From contig JABSQL010000233.1 of assembly GCA_013215865.1 (NCBI GenBank), forward strand, positions 1 through 22,427: a DNA stretch of 22,427 bases, read 5' to 3'. The position numbers and the translations under genes are program-made. How positions within the stretch are numbered: position 1 is the stretch's first letter; every line of letters starts with the position of its first letter. Positions 15,939 to 22,188 of the stretch are shown here, piece after piece. The notes under the pieces were generated by a model, which saw only the letters and a program-made list of their open reading frames with translations, had not been told where the DNA came from and did not search any database. Origin of the DNA: Candidatus Margulisiibacteriota bacterium (GTDB taxonomy: Bacteria; Margulisbacteria; Marinamargulisbacteria; DT-59).

Positions 15939-15952
15939 AAATATCGATATTT
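15939..15952. repeat. 14-bp palindrome upstream of the nuclease gene
   Basis: AAATATCGATATTT is a perfect palindrome between the P450 stop and the nuclease start, flanked by TTC...GAA. It may be an operator or a weak leftward hairpin; no T-run supports termination. Confidence 0.35.
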
Positions 15953-15983
15953 ATTTTTGAATATATGTTGAATGGAAAAAAGG

Positions 15984-17333
15984 CTAACCATTATATGGAT
16001 GGACCACAGCAATAATATCTTCTTTAGGCCTCAGTGTAAGCTTAGGGTCCAGGGTTATTTTGGTATTAATCATAGAGAATTCAAATCTTCTTGCCATTTG
16101 AGCTAAAATAATGGTTCCTTCTAGAAGTGCAAATTCTTTTCCTAAACATTGTCGGGGACCATGTCCAAAGGGGAAGTAGGAAAACTTAGATATTTTTTGA
16201 AGATTCGGTTCCAGAAAGCGATCCGGATTGAAATCAGCGGGGTTATCCCAATATTTTGGATTTCTGTGTGTTATATATGTGCTTAAAATAGCCGATGTAC
16301 CCTTTGGAATTTCAAAGCCATCAATAATTGTATTCTTTATTGTTCTCCTCGGTATTGTCCAAACAGGTGGATAAAGCCGCAAAGATTCAAGCAAAACAGC
16401 CTTTGTATATTTCAGATTCTTAATATCTGAAAAAGTAATATTATCAGATGTTAAGACACCCTTGATTTCAGCAAGCAATTTTTTTGAAACATTGGGATGT
16501 TTTGACAGTAAGTACCAGGTCCAAATTAACATATTAGCGGTTGTTTCATGGCCCGCAACAAAAAACATGAGAATTTGATCCTTTAAGGAATCGATACCAT
16601 TTTCCATCATAAGATCAATTATGTCGGGTTTCTCTGACGGAATAGAATTATTTATTCGATCTTGAATAATTCTATCAATAGTCTCATCAAATATCTTTAA
16701 TCCTTTTTTTAATTTTAAATTAGTTGGGGTTGGGATTAAAAGAGGTATGAATAGGGGAGACATGATTTTTGTGAACAGTTCAGAATGGATGGTTTTAAGA
16801 GCGCATTTAATTTTTTCATAGTCAATCTCAATGGTTGTATTTAGGATTGAATTAATTAAGATCTTTAAGGTTAATTCAGAGATAGAGTTTGTAATGTTGA
16901 TTTTGCCCTCTGGTTTCCAATTATTAAGAGACTGGTTCACAACGGAGTTTATTTTCTCAGTCAGATTTTGAATATACTGCTGATGAAAGCAAGGTGATAT
17001 TGTGCCTCGAATCTTTTTCCATTGATCTCCTTCAATAGTTAGAAGTCCATCACCAAGAAAAAGTTTCAATCTGAGAAAGGAAGTAGTTAGCTTGCTAAAA
17101 TTGGCATGTTGCTTCAACAAGATATGCTCAACGTAGTTTGGTCCATCAAAAAAAATTGCTTTAGATGGTCCGACCGTAATTCGAAAAGGGCCGTCAAATT
17201 CATCCAGGCAATTTAATAAGAAATGCAGAGGATCCTTAGCCAGCTGTAAAGAGCTTCCCAACACAGGAAATTCCTTTGGGCCAGGGATTGATTTGAATAT
17301 CTGTTTATCTCTTTTATTCAAAACAGAAGACAT
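15984..17333 (-). CDS. Cytochrome P450
   Basis: 449 residues, normal length. The heme loop FPFGHGPRQCLGKEFA places the thiolate Cys at residue 396. The I-helix oxygen-activation motif is AGHETTANM at about 260; K-helix ExxR is ESLRLYPP; the PERF-like segment is FNPDRF. The pattern (AGHETT, FGxGPRxCxG, W-x-LL) resembles bacterial CYP102/CYP4-like fatty-acid or hydrocarbon hydroxylases, but the substrate cannot be read from sequence. There is no N-terminal membrane anchor, so it is cytoplasmic and needs host ferredoxin/reductase; no redox partner gene is in the window. It is divergent from the sigma-54-driven gene at 17551. Confidence 0.95.
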   Translation of the reverse strand: MSSVLNKRDKQIFKSIPGPKEFPVLGSSLQLAKDPLHFLLNCLDEFDGPFRITVGPSKAIFFDGPNYVEHILLKQHANFSKLTTSFLRLKLFLGDGLLTIEGDQWKKIRGTISPCFHQQYIQNLTEKINSVVNQSLNNWKPEGKINITNSISELTLKILINSILNTTIEIDYEKIKCALKTIHSELFTKIMSPLFIPLLIPTPTNLKLKKGLKIFDETIDRIIQDRINNSIPSEKPDIIDLMMENGIDSLKDQILMFFVAGHETTANMLIWTWYLLSKHPNVSKKLLAEIKGVLTSDNITFSDIKNLKYTKAVLLESLRLYPPVWTIPRRTIKNTIIDGFEIPKGTSAILSTYITHRNPKYWDNPADFNPDRFLEPNLQKISKFSYFPFGHGPRQCLGKEFALLEGTIILAQMARRFEFSMINTKITLDPKLTLRPKEDIIAVVHPYNG

Positions 17334-17377
17334 TCTAACAGATAAATGCTTTTTTTTATGTAGGTATTCTTTAAAGT

Positions 17378-17422
17378 ACGAAATATCATAACAACTAAAT
17401 CAGAAAATGACGAAATATCGTC
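17378..17422. promoter_or_regulatory. Tandem ACGAAATATC sites upstream of a sigma-54 promoter
   Basis: ACGAAATATC occurs at 17378-17387 and 17410-17419, 32 bp (about three helical turns) apart; the second lies in the dyad GACGA-AATA-TCGTC (17409-17422). They sit 20-65 bp upstream of the -24 element, in the area where a sigma-54 activator could bind, and could also affect the divergent P450 gene. Confidence 0.45.
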
Positions 17423-17441
17423 GCTCCAAACTTATACCTAG

Positions 17442-17458
17442 TTGGCACAAAACTTGCA
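17442..17458 (+). promoter_or_regulatory. Sigma-54 (RpoN) promoter
   Basis: TTGGCAC-AAAAC-TTGCA matches the -24/-12 consensus TGGCAC-N5-TTGC(A/T) exactly, with GG at 17444-17445 and GC at 17456-17457 correctly 12 bp apart. Predicted start near 17469. It faces the receiver-domain gene at 17551. Confidence 0.85.
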
Positions 17459-17471
17459 CTATATGCTATGA

Positions 17472-17525
17472 AGGCAACCAATGAAACTTCTTTGCGATGA
17501 AAAGTATTTTGAGAATTGGTTGCCT
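17472..17525 (+). promoter_or_regulatory. 5' UTR hairpin of the receiver gene
   Basis: AGGCAACCAAT (17472-17482) pairs perfectly with ATTGGTTGCCT (17515-17525), an 11-bp stem with a 32-nt loop starting at about +4 of the predicted sigma-54 transcript and ending 11 nt before the ribosome binding site. It could stabilise the RNA or regulate translation. Confidence 0.55.
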
Positions 17526-17550
17526 GTCATCATTTGAAAGGAGTTTGAAA

Positions 17551-17823
17551 GTGAATCGAAAAGTATTAGTTGTAGACGATGATTTAACCTGTCGAATCAT
17601 GTATGAAGTGTTTTTTGATGAGCATGAAACATTGTCAGCCTCAAATGGCATTGAAGCGCTCAAGATATTGGAGAAGGAAGAGGGAATTGATTTGGTTGTA
17701 ACTGATTACCAAATGCCAGAAATGGATGGTGGGATTCTAATTGGGAAGTTAAAAGAGTTATACCCCAATATATCCATAATCCTAATCTCAGGAAGTGTTA
17801 AAACGTCTTCATCAGATCAATAA
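17551..17823 (+). CDS. Truncated response-regulator receiver domain, 90 residues
   Basis: Start GTG 17551, 7 nt after GAAAGGAG. The protein has VLVVDDD (acidic pocket), VVTDYQMPEMDG (phospho-acceptor Asp), and IILISGS (conserved Ser/Thr of beta4), then stops nine codons later. A normal receiver has about 120 residues; beta5 with its invariant Lys and the last two helices are missing. Without the Lys, phospho-signalling is doubtful. The last residues, GSVKTSSSD, share a 26-nt segment in the same frame with trbB (21373-21398), one mismatch, pointing to recombination at this end. Transcription is from a sigma-54 promoter. It may be a degraded regulator or a small adaptor. Confidence 0.75.
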   Translation: MNRKVLVVDDDLTCRIMYEVFFDEHETLSASNGIEALKILEKEEGIDLVVTDYQMPEMDGGILIGKLKELYPNISIILISGSVKTSSSDQ

Positions 17824-17862
17824 TCTCCATCACTATTTACCTTAGAATTTTATTTACCCCCA

Positions 17863-18043
17863 ACAATTTTTGAAAACTGATTATGGCATCTAAATAACCT
17901 GAGTAAAGGCTAAATGGAACGTCACTTCGTTTCGGCCTTTACACAGAACATTTTTATAGATGCCCTTACTCACCTATCAAAAATAAATAGAAAGGAGGTA
18001 AATACAATTCTAGCAGTAAATAAATTAATTGGAGGAATTAAAA
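17863..18043 (+). promoter_or_regulatory. Nested-hairpin leader, copy B
   Basis: The outer stem pairs GGCATCTA (17885-17892) with TAGATGCC (17957-17964). The middle stem pairs CTGAGTAAAGGC (17899-17910) with GCCTTTACACAG (17935-17946), 11 of 12. The apical stem pairs GGAACG (17916-17921) with CGTTTC (17928-17933). GAGTAAAGGC can alternatively pair with GCCCTTACTC (17962-17971), 9 of 10, which would break the outer and middle stems. AAAGGAGGT follows at 17991-17999 and GGAGG at 18031. The hairpin is identical to copy A. It is a candidate structured regulatory RNA, or a single-strand DNA element active during transfer. Confidence 0.65.
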
Positions 18044-18352
18044 ATGAAACATTTAGCAAATATTCAAGGGTATGTATTCAAAGTAGAGAATACAGAGAAA
18101 ATGATAAGAGTAAAAGTACTAAGCAACAATATGCTCTTTACAGTCTATATCGAGAAGAAAGAGCAGATAGAGGCAAATAGATTAGTAGATCTTATAGGAG
18201 ATCTCCGAATTACCTATAACAAAGAAAAGATGAAGGAGTATACGGCTATATTCGTAAATAAGGGTAAGCCAGGTCATTATATCAAACATCTAAAAACACA
18301 AAATGGTGACCCATTAACACCTGTTGAAAATTCAAAGGAGGGGATGGCGTAA
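18044..18352 (+). CDS. Duplicated 102-residue protein, copy B
   Basis: Same family and length as the minus-strand copy at 7747-8055, 81% identical. Both retain the strongest blocks, MKHLANIQGYVFKV, VLSNNMLFTVYIEK, LVDLIGDLR, YTAIFVNK and GDPLTPVE, so both are probably functional. The start ATG 18044 is 8 nt after GGAGG; an upstream in-frame TTG (18029) lacks a site. Most changes are charge changes at residues 39-46, suggesting a variable exposed loop. It precedes the HTH-transposase fusion gene by 300 bp. Function unknown; a small nucleic-acid-binding or plasmid-maintenance protein is only a guess. Confidence 0.82.
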   Translation: MKHLANIQGYVFKVENTEKMIRVKVLSNNMLFTVYIEKKEQIEANRLVDLIGDLRITYNKEKMKEYTAIFVNKGKPGHYIKHLKTQNGDPLTPVENSKEGMA

Positions 18353-18654
18353 GCCTTCCTCTTAATGTAAGAATTAATGTTAATGATAATAGTATTTATT
18401 AATCTAGAATTACATTTACTCCTTCCAGCAATGTTCCTTTATTGTGGTTTGGGATAATTGTCTGATAATGCTAATTGTCCTTAGACGGTAGTTTATATTA
18501 TTATGGTAGGCTTATATTCCAACGATACATAAAATATGACACTATACTTGGGATATATTTTAAATATGGGAGGCTTCTTTTATAAACAAAGATATCAGTA
18601 AGAAAAATATATTAGCAAATAATTCAAGTAACAAATGCTAAGTTAAGGAAGAAA
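18353..18654. other. Intergenic region with an orphan ribosome binding site
   Basis: No normal gene. GGGAGG at 18568-18573 is followed 8 nt later by ATA (18582), which opens a 19-codon frame (IKNDISKK-like Lys/Asn-rich) ending about 15 nt before the next gene's ribosome binding site. No ATG, GTG or TTG is suitably placed. AATTGTC is repeated at about 18455 and 18473. No convincing promoter was found. Confidence 0.3.
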
Positions 18655-19344
18655 ATGGCATTCAAAGACTCATTTAAAAAATATAGAATAAGGCAAAGAT
18701 TAACCAAGGTTGATATTGCAAAATATATTCATAAAACAGATGCGTACGTACGTAAGATAGAAAATGAAGGATATTTACCTCCAAAGTATTCTATTTGCAA
18801 GATGCTAGCTGATATTTTTGTCCTTACAAAAGAGGAAAAGGTAAATTTTTATGAGGAAGCCCTTATCGAACGATTAAAAGATGATTATGCTCTTTATGAA
18901 GAAGTAATAAATGGTCGCATTTCTGAAAGTACAAAAATCGATCTTCCTATCTCCCATAGTTACAAAGGTGACAAATATATAACAAAGTGTACCTATTTGA
19001 TTTCATGGAGAACGAGAGAAAAAATAAAAATATTAACAAAACCCAAAGAACAAAAATGTCGTACTTTGCTTACCGAGATTATAAAAGGATTCGGGCATAC
19101 ACTACAATATCTTTATATATCTATAAATGAAGTTAAGCTCATAATGGATATGAGTCCAAACACCAATATATATGAACATGTTGAAGGTTTTAAAGCCGTT
19201 ACATCCAGAAGATTAAGAAATCATTATGATGATTTATCATATTTACCTTCAGTTTGGGATCATTCGTGTGAAATATATACAATTGGAAATCCCAAAGAAA
19301 TAGATTATTTATGTGAAGAAGAGCCTAAAACAACCATCATATAA
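18655..19344 (+). CDS. XRE-type HTH fused to a degenerate IS200-like (Y1) transposase domain
   Basis: 229 residues; AAGGAAG precedes the ATG. Residues 6-62 are an XRE-like HTH (RQRLTKVDIAKYIHKTDAYVRKIENEGYLPP). Residues about 106-219 follow the IS200/TnpA plan: YLISWRTREKIKIL for the first strand, LLTEIIKGFGHTLQYL for the first helix, SPNTNIYEHVEGFKAVTSRRL for the 'sis.iv..lKg.ssr.l' block, and SVWDHSCEIYTIGN for the 'lW...Yfv.tvGN' block. The HUH pair (DHVHLLV) is replaced by NEVKLIM (Glu159, Lys161), and the nucleophile position after W201 is Cys205. Catalysis is therefore unlikely; a domesticated DNA- or hairpin-binding regulator is inferred. Confidence 0.75.
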   Translation: MAFKDSFKKYRIRQRLTKVDIAKYIHKTDAYVRKIENEGYLPPKYSICKMLADIFVLTKEEKVNFYEEALIERLKDDYALYEEVINGRISESTKIDLPISHSYKGDKYITKCTYLISWRTREKIKILTKPKEQKCRTLLTEIIKGFGHTLQYLYISINEVKLIMDMSPNTNIYEHVEGFKAVTSRRLRNHYDDLSYLPSVWDHSCEIYTIGNPKEIDYLCEEEPKTTII

Positions 19345-19445
19345 AAATATATCGATGAGTAAGTACCCTTAAGGTAAAATGGATCGGCTTATTTCTCGGC
19401 TTCTTATCTGATCAATTACTTTATCAGTAATAGTGGCTATAAATA

Positions 19446-20110
19446 GGTAAAACAGCAAAAACAGGGGAAATGTCGCAGGAGGTTAGTTCTAAAGGCCAGA
19501 TAAATTTATATCTTTCTTAAGACACCAGTATGCAAGGGCTCGTGTAAAAAGACGTATTTGTTGTTCTGTCAATTTAACACTGAAGTCAGATTCTTTTGCA
19601 CCTGGTTTTTTGTCGGAAAAAGAAAATATCAATTGTTCTGTGAATTCAATATGTCCGTGAGCAACAGAATTTCTCATTCGCCTTAAAAATTCCTTAAAAT
19701 CATAATTTGATTCAGAGTTTTTGAAATTAAGACCCCATCCTGGAACAAGGGCACCAATTTTAATATTAGGCAATTCATTGAAATATTTTTGTTTCGGTAA
19801 AACGATCATAGCATAAAGAGAACTTATAAACTGATATTGGTTTAAGAAAGAATGGGAATCAAGACAAAACCCTTTGTCCTTATATGGTTCTGAAAATTCA
19901 CTAAGAACATCTTTTAGCTTAATTCCAGGTTTACGTTTATATTTATCAACCAATCCTAACAACCGGTTATTTTGGATATTAATGTATATTAACGAGTTAA
20001 GATTTTCGTTGTTCATAAAAGTATAATAGTATAAACGAATTATTGAAAAATTTTCAAACCCAATTTGAGTGTGCTCTGATGCGACATTTCCCCTGTTTTT
20101 GCTGTATTAC
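19446..20110. mobile_element. 665-bp cassette with 32-bp terminal inverted repeats
   Basis: A 32-bp sequence beginning GGTAA and ending AAATGTCGCA (19446-19477) is present inverted at 20079-20110 with one mismatch (A/T at position 6). Between them lies only the HEPN gene. The size resembles a non-autonomous element carrying a passenger gene. No obvious target duplication is visible outside the repeats (AAATA vs CACAA), and no transposase is present. Confidence 0.6.
19489..20016 (-). CDS. HEPN-family protein (putative RNase/toxin)
   Basis: 175 residues, soluble and helical. RMRNSVAHGHIEF (about 117-129) contains the HEPN catalytic pattern R-N-x3-H (Rx4H), with the following Gly typical of pEK499-p136-like HEPN proteins; the preceding FKEFLRRMR and the final LTEQQIRLFTRALAYWCLK are the helices packing around it. 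HEPN proteins with an intact Rx4-6H are often metal-independent RNases in toxin-antitoxin or abortive-infection systems. No minimal nucleotidyltransferase (MNT) antitoxin gene lies beside it. The gene fills the interior of an element with 32-bp inverted repeats. Confidence 0.75.
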   Translation of the reverse strand: MNNENLNSLIYINIQNNRLLGLVDKYKRKPGIKLKDVLSEFSEPYKDKGFCLDSHSFLNQYQFISSLYAMIVLPKQKYFNELPNIKIGALVPGWGLNFKNSESNYDFKEFLRRMRNSVAHGHIEFTEQLIFSFSDKKPGAKESDFSVKLTEQQIRLFTRALAYWCLKKDINLSGL

Positions 20111-20193
20111 CCACAAATTGTCAAATATAAACCCAGGTAATTTCTGCCTAAAGGATGGGGGAATTCATTTGAACTCAAAAATATGAATATGTA

Positions 20194-20502
20194 TCAAGCT
20201 ACTTCTAAATGAACCTCGTAGGGGAGGTTATGTCGTATTAAAAGGTCTTGGAGAGATATTCTAATAAATTGTTTTTCAGACTCATCTAATTTTTTTGCGT
20301 ACTTAGCTGCTAACTCTGGACTTAAAAAAGTACGTCTTTTCTCTATGTTACAAATATTTTGTTTGCTTGTGCCTAATAATTTACCCATATCAGATTGAGA
20401 AAGTTCTTTCGATTTTCGAGTGGCTAAAAGAATATCTGACATCGTTAAAGGGCCGTCAATCATTTTTTTTAATTGCCTTAGAGTTTTGCTTTTAGTATTC
20501 AT
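20194..20502 (-). CDS. HTH antitoxin-like regulator (HigA/XRE type), 102 residues
   Basis: Start ATG 20502 (MNTKSKTLRQ) is 9 nt after GGAGG; an upstream in-frame ATG has no site. The HTH spans about 28-80: TMSDILLATRKSKELSQSDMGKLLGTSKQNICNIEKRRTFLSPELAAKYAKKL. The N-terminal extension and size are like HigA/RelB-type antitoxins. No HigB-like toxin ORF is adjacent, so it is an orphan here, or pairs in trans. The promoter overlaps a near-perfect palindrome, consistent with autorepression. Confidence 0.75.
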   Translation of the reverse strand: MNTKSKTLRQLKKMIDGPLTMSDILLATRKSKELSQSDMGKLLGTSKQNICNIEKRRTFLSPELAAKYAKKLDESEKQFIRISLQDLLIRHNLPYEVHLEVA

Positions 20503-20565
20503 GCCTGTTAACCTCCTGAACTTCAAGAAATTTAATTTCCTTCTTTCTTACTAGATATGTGGCTC

Positions 20566-20597
20566 TATAGAGTACACTATATCTATGTACTATGTCA
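20566..20597 (-). promoter_or_regulatory. Promoter/operator of the antitoxin-like gene
   Basis: TATAG-A-GTAC-A-CTATA (20566-20581) is a 16-bp palindrome with one mismatched pair. On the minus strand TTGACA (20597-20592) lies 18 bp upstream of TACTCT, which is inside the palindrome. Binding there would block RNA polymerase; the HTH product is the likely ligand. Confidence 0.5.
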
Positions 20598-20602
20598 AGA
20601 AA

Positions 20603-20760
20603 TAGAAAACTCTTCATCAAATAAGCCTACTGTTAAAAGCATATTTTAATTGAACATTCATACTTTATTCAACTAATAATCCAATAAGATATATTTAGAT
20701 ACATTTTAGAAAATTCACAGTCTGAATTTCTTCAATTAACCCAGCTCAAGAAAAGAACTA
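20603..20760. other. AT-rich spacer between divergent HTH genes
   Basis: Part of the 358-bp divergent region from 20503 to 20860. Between the two promoters I see no gene, repeat or structured element. Confidence 0.3.
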
Positions 20761-20762
20761 AA

Positions 20763-20837
20763 ATGGTTCTGAAATGTTATACTGTATTGACAAATAGTTT
20801 CATATATAAATATAATGCAGACGAATAATAGAACCAT
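20763..20837 (+). promoter_or_regulatory. Strong promoter of the HTH-only gene with flanking dyad
   Basis: TTGACA (20787-20792), 18-bp spacer, TATAAT (20811-20816), facing the gene at 20861. Two 8-bp inverted arms, ATGGTTCT (20763-20770) and AGAACCAT (20830-20837), flank the promoter symmetrically and could be operator half sites for looping or for the encoded HTH protein. Confidence 0.7.
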
Positions 20838-20860
20838 AATAAGGTGGTATTGATGGAATT

Positions 20861-21121
20861 ATGGCATTTAAAGATACATTTAAAAAATACAGAGTAAGAC
20901 AAAAATTAACCAAGGTTAGTGTTGCAAAATGTATTCATAAAACCGATGCATATGTACGTAAAATTGAAAATCAAGGCTATACACCACCCAAATACGATGT
21001 ATGCAAAAAATTATCCGATATTTTTGATCTAACAGATGAAGAGAAAGGAGGCTTTTTGAAAGAAGCGTTTATAGAACGACTAAAGGGTGATTCTGAATTT
21101 TACGAAAATATTCCACCGTGA
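20861..21121 (+). CDS. HTH-only paralogue of the HTH-transposase fusion
   Basis: 86 residues; AAGGTGG upstream. It aligns from residue 1 with the first ~85 residues of the 229-residue fusion (MAFKDxFKKYR, LTKV, AK-IHKTDAYVRKIEN-GY-PPKY, ADIF/SDIF, IERLK), then stops exactly where the transposase-like part would begin, ending in FYENIPP. It thus keeps the XRE-like HTH but lacks the second domain. It lies 92 bp upstream of trbB in the same direction, so it may regulate the trb operon. It could be an independent ancestral form or a truncated duplicate competing for the same sites. Confidence 0.8.
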   Translation: MAFKDTFKKYRVRQKLTKVSVAKCIHKTDAYVRKIENQGYTPPKYDVCKKLSDIFDLTDEEKGGFLKEAFIERLKGDSEFYENIPP

Positions 21122-21213
21122 TGATCCAAATTTGTTAATCGGGAACCTTTGGAAGAAGGGTAAATAAAGTTCCTGGCCTGAAAAAAATCATAAACCAAAT
21201 GGGAGATATATGC

Positions 21214-22188
21214 GTGACATCTGAAAAAGCGAAAAGAATAAATCAAAAACTGAATAGAGAACTTGGTATTGTCATTTCTGAGGCACTGAAAGACAAGGAA
21301 GTGATAGAAATACTACTTAACCCAGACGGCACATTGTGGATAGAAAAGCTCGGAAAAAGCATGAAGCAGGTAGGAACTGTTAAAACGTCTTCATCAGAAG
21401 CACTTATGAGAACAATCGCAACGTCACTTAATACGACTATTAGAAGAGATAATCCAATCCTTGAAGGTGAATTATTAATAGATGGGTCTCGTTTTGAAGG
21501 TTTGATTCCTCCCATCGTATCAAAGCCCACTTTCACAATTAGGAAAAGAGCCTCAAAAGTATTTTCCCTTAAAGAATATGTAGCATCTGGCACGATGACC
21601 AATGAAGAGGAGCAAAAAATATCGGAAGCTGTGATCATGAGAAAAAATATATTGGTAGTTGGTAGTACAGGCTCTGGAAAGACCACGCTAACCAATGCCA
21701 TTATTCACGAAATTGTAAAAATATATCCAGATCATCGAATAGTGATTATTGAGGATACTTCAGAAATACAATGCGCCGCTAACAATTCAGTCATTCTAAA
21801 AACCTCTGATCTTGTTGATATGCAAAGACTTCTTAAAGCTACCATGAGACTCCGACCCGATAGAATTCTAGTTGGAGAGGTTAGGGGAGGGGAGGCGTTA
21901 TCTCTTCTCAAAGCGTGGAATACAGGTCATCCAGGTGGGATTGCAACGGTTCATGCCAATTCAGCATATGGAGGATTAATTAGGCTGGAACAGTTGGTTG
22001 CTGAGATATCTCCAAGTCCTATGCAACACCTAATAGCAGAAGCGATAGATTATGTAGTGTTCATTGAAAAGACAAAAACAGGAAGAAGAATTGGTGAAAT
22101 TATCGAAGTATCTGGGTATGGAAATGGAAGCTATATTTTTGAAAATGTATCTAAAAATCATAAGGAGATGATTCATGAAATCAACTAA
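21214..22188 (+). CDS. trbB: TrbB, VirB11-like conjugal transfer ATPase
   Basis: 324 residues from GTG 21214, chosen because GGGAG ends 8 nt upstream; the ATG at 21199 precedes that site. The N-terminal domain is followed by [23 protein letters not shown] and TIRKRA, typical of TrbB. Walker [11 protein letters not shown] is at about 150-159, the Asp box is [11 protein letters not shown], Walker B and neighbours are [19 protein letters not shown], and the His box is [14 protein letters not shown]. It is a hexameric cytoplasmic ATPase powering pilus assembly and DNA transfer in IncP-type (MPF-T) T4SS. trbC overlaps its end by 14 nt, marking the start of the trb operon. Confidence 0.95.
   Translation: MTSEKAKRINQKLNRELGIVISEALKDKEVIEILLNPDGTLWIEKLGKSMKQVGTVKTSSSEALMRTIATSLNTTIRRDNPILEGELLIDGSRFEGLIPPIVSKPTFTIRKRASKVFSLKEYVASGTMTNEEEQKISEAVIMRKNILVVGSTGSGKTTLTNAIIHEIVKIYPDHRIVIIEDTSEIQCAANNSVILKTSDLVDMQRLLKATMRLRPDRILVGEVRGGEALSLLKAWNTGHPGGIATVHANSAYGGLIRLEQLVAEISPSPMQHLIAEAIDYVVFIEKTKTGRRIGEIIEVSGYGNGSYIFENVSKNHKEMIHEIN

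Noticed and set aside
17914..18180. 88-codon ORF as a full gene
   Set aside because: Beyond the gene start it is only the +1 shadow of the 102-residue gene; in copy A it stops after 48 codons. Only the short leader part is considered possible.
21243..21701. 152-codon minus-strand ORF inside trbB
   Set aside because: Antisense shadow of conserved TrbB sequence, Ser-rich as expected from the opposite strand.
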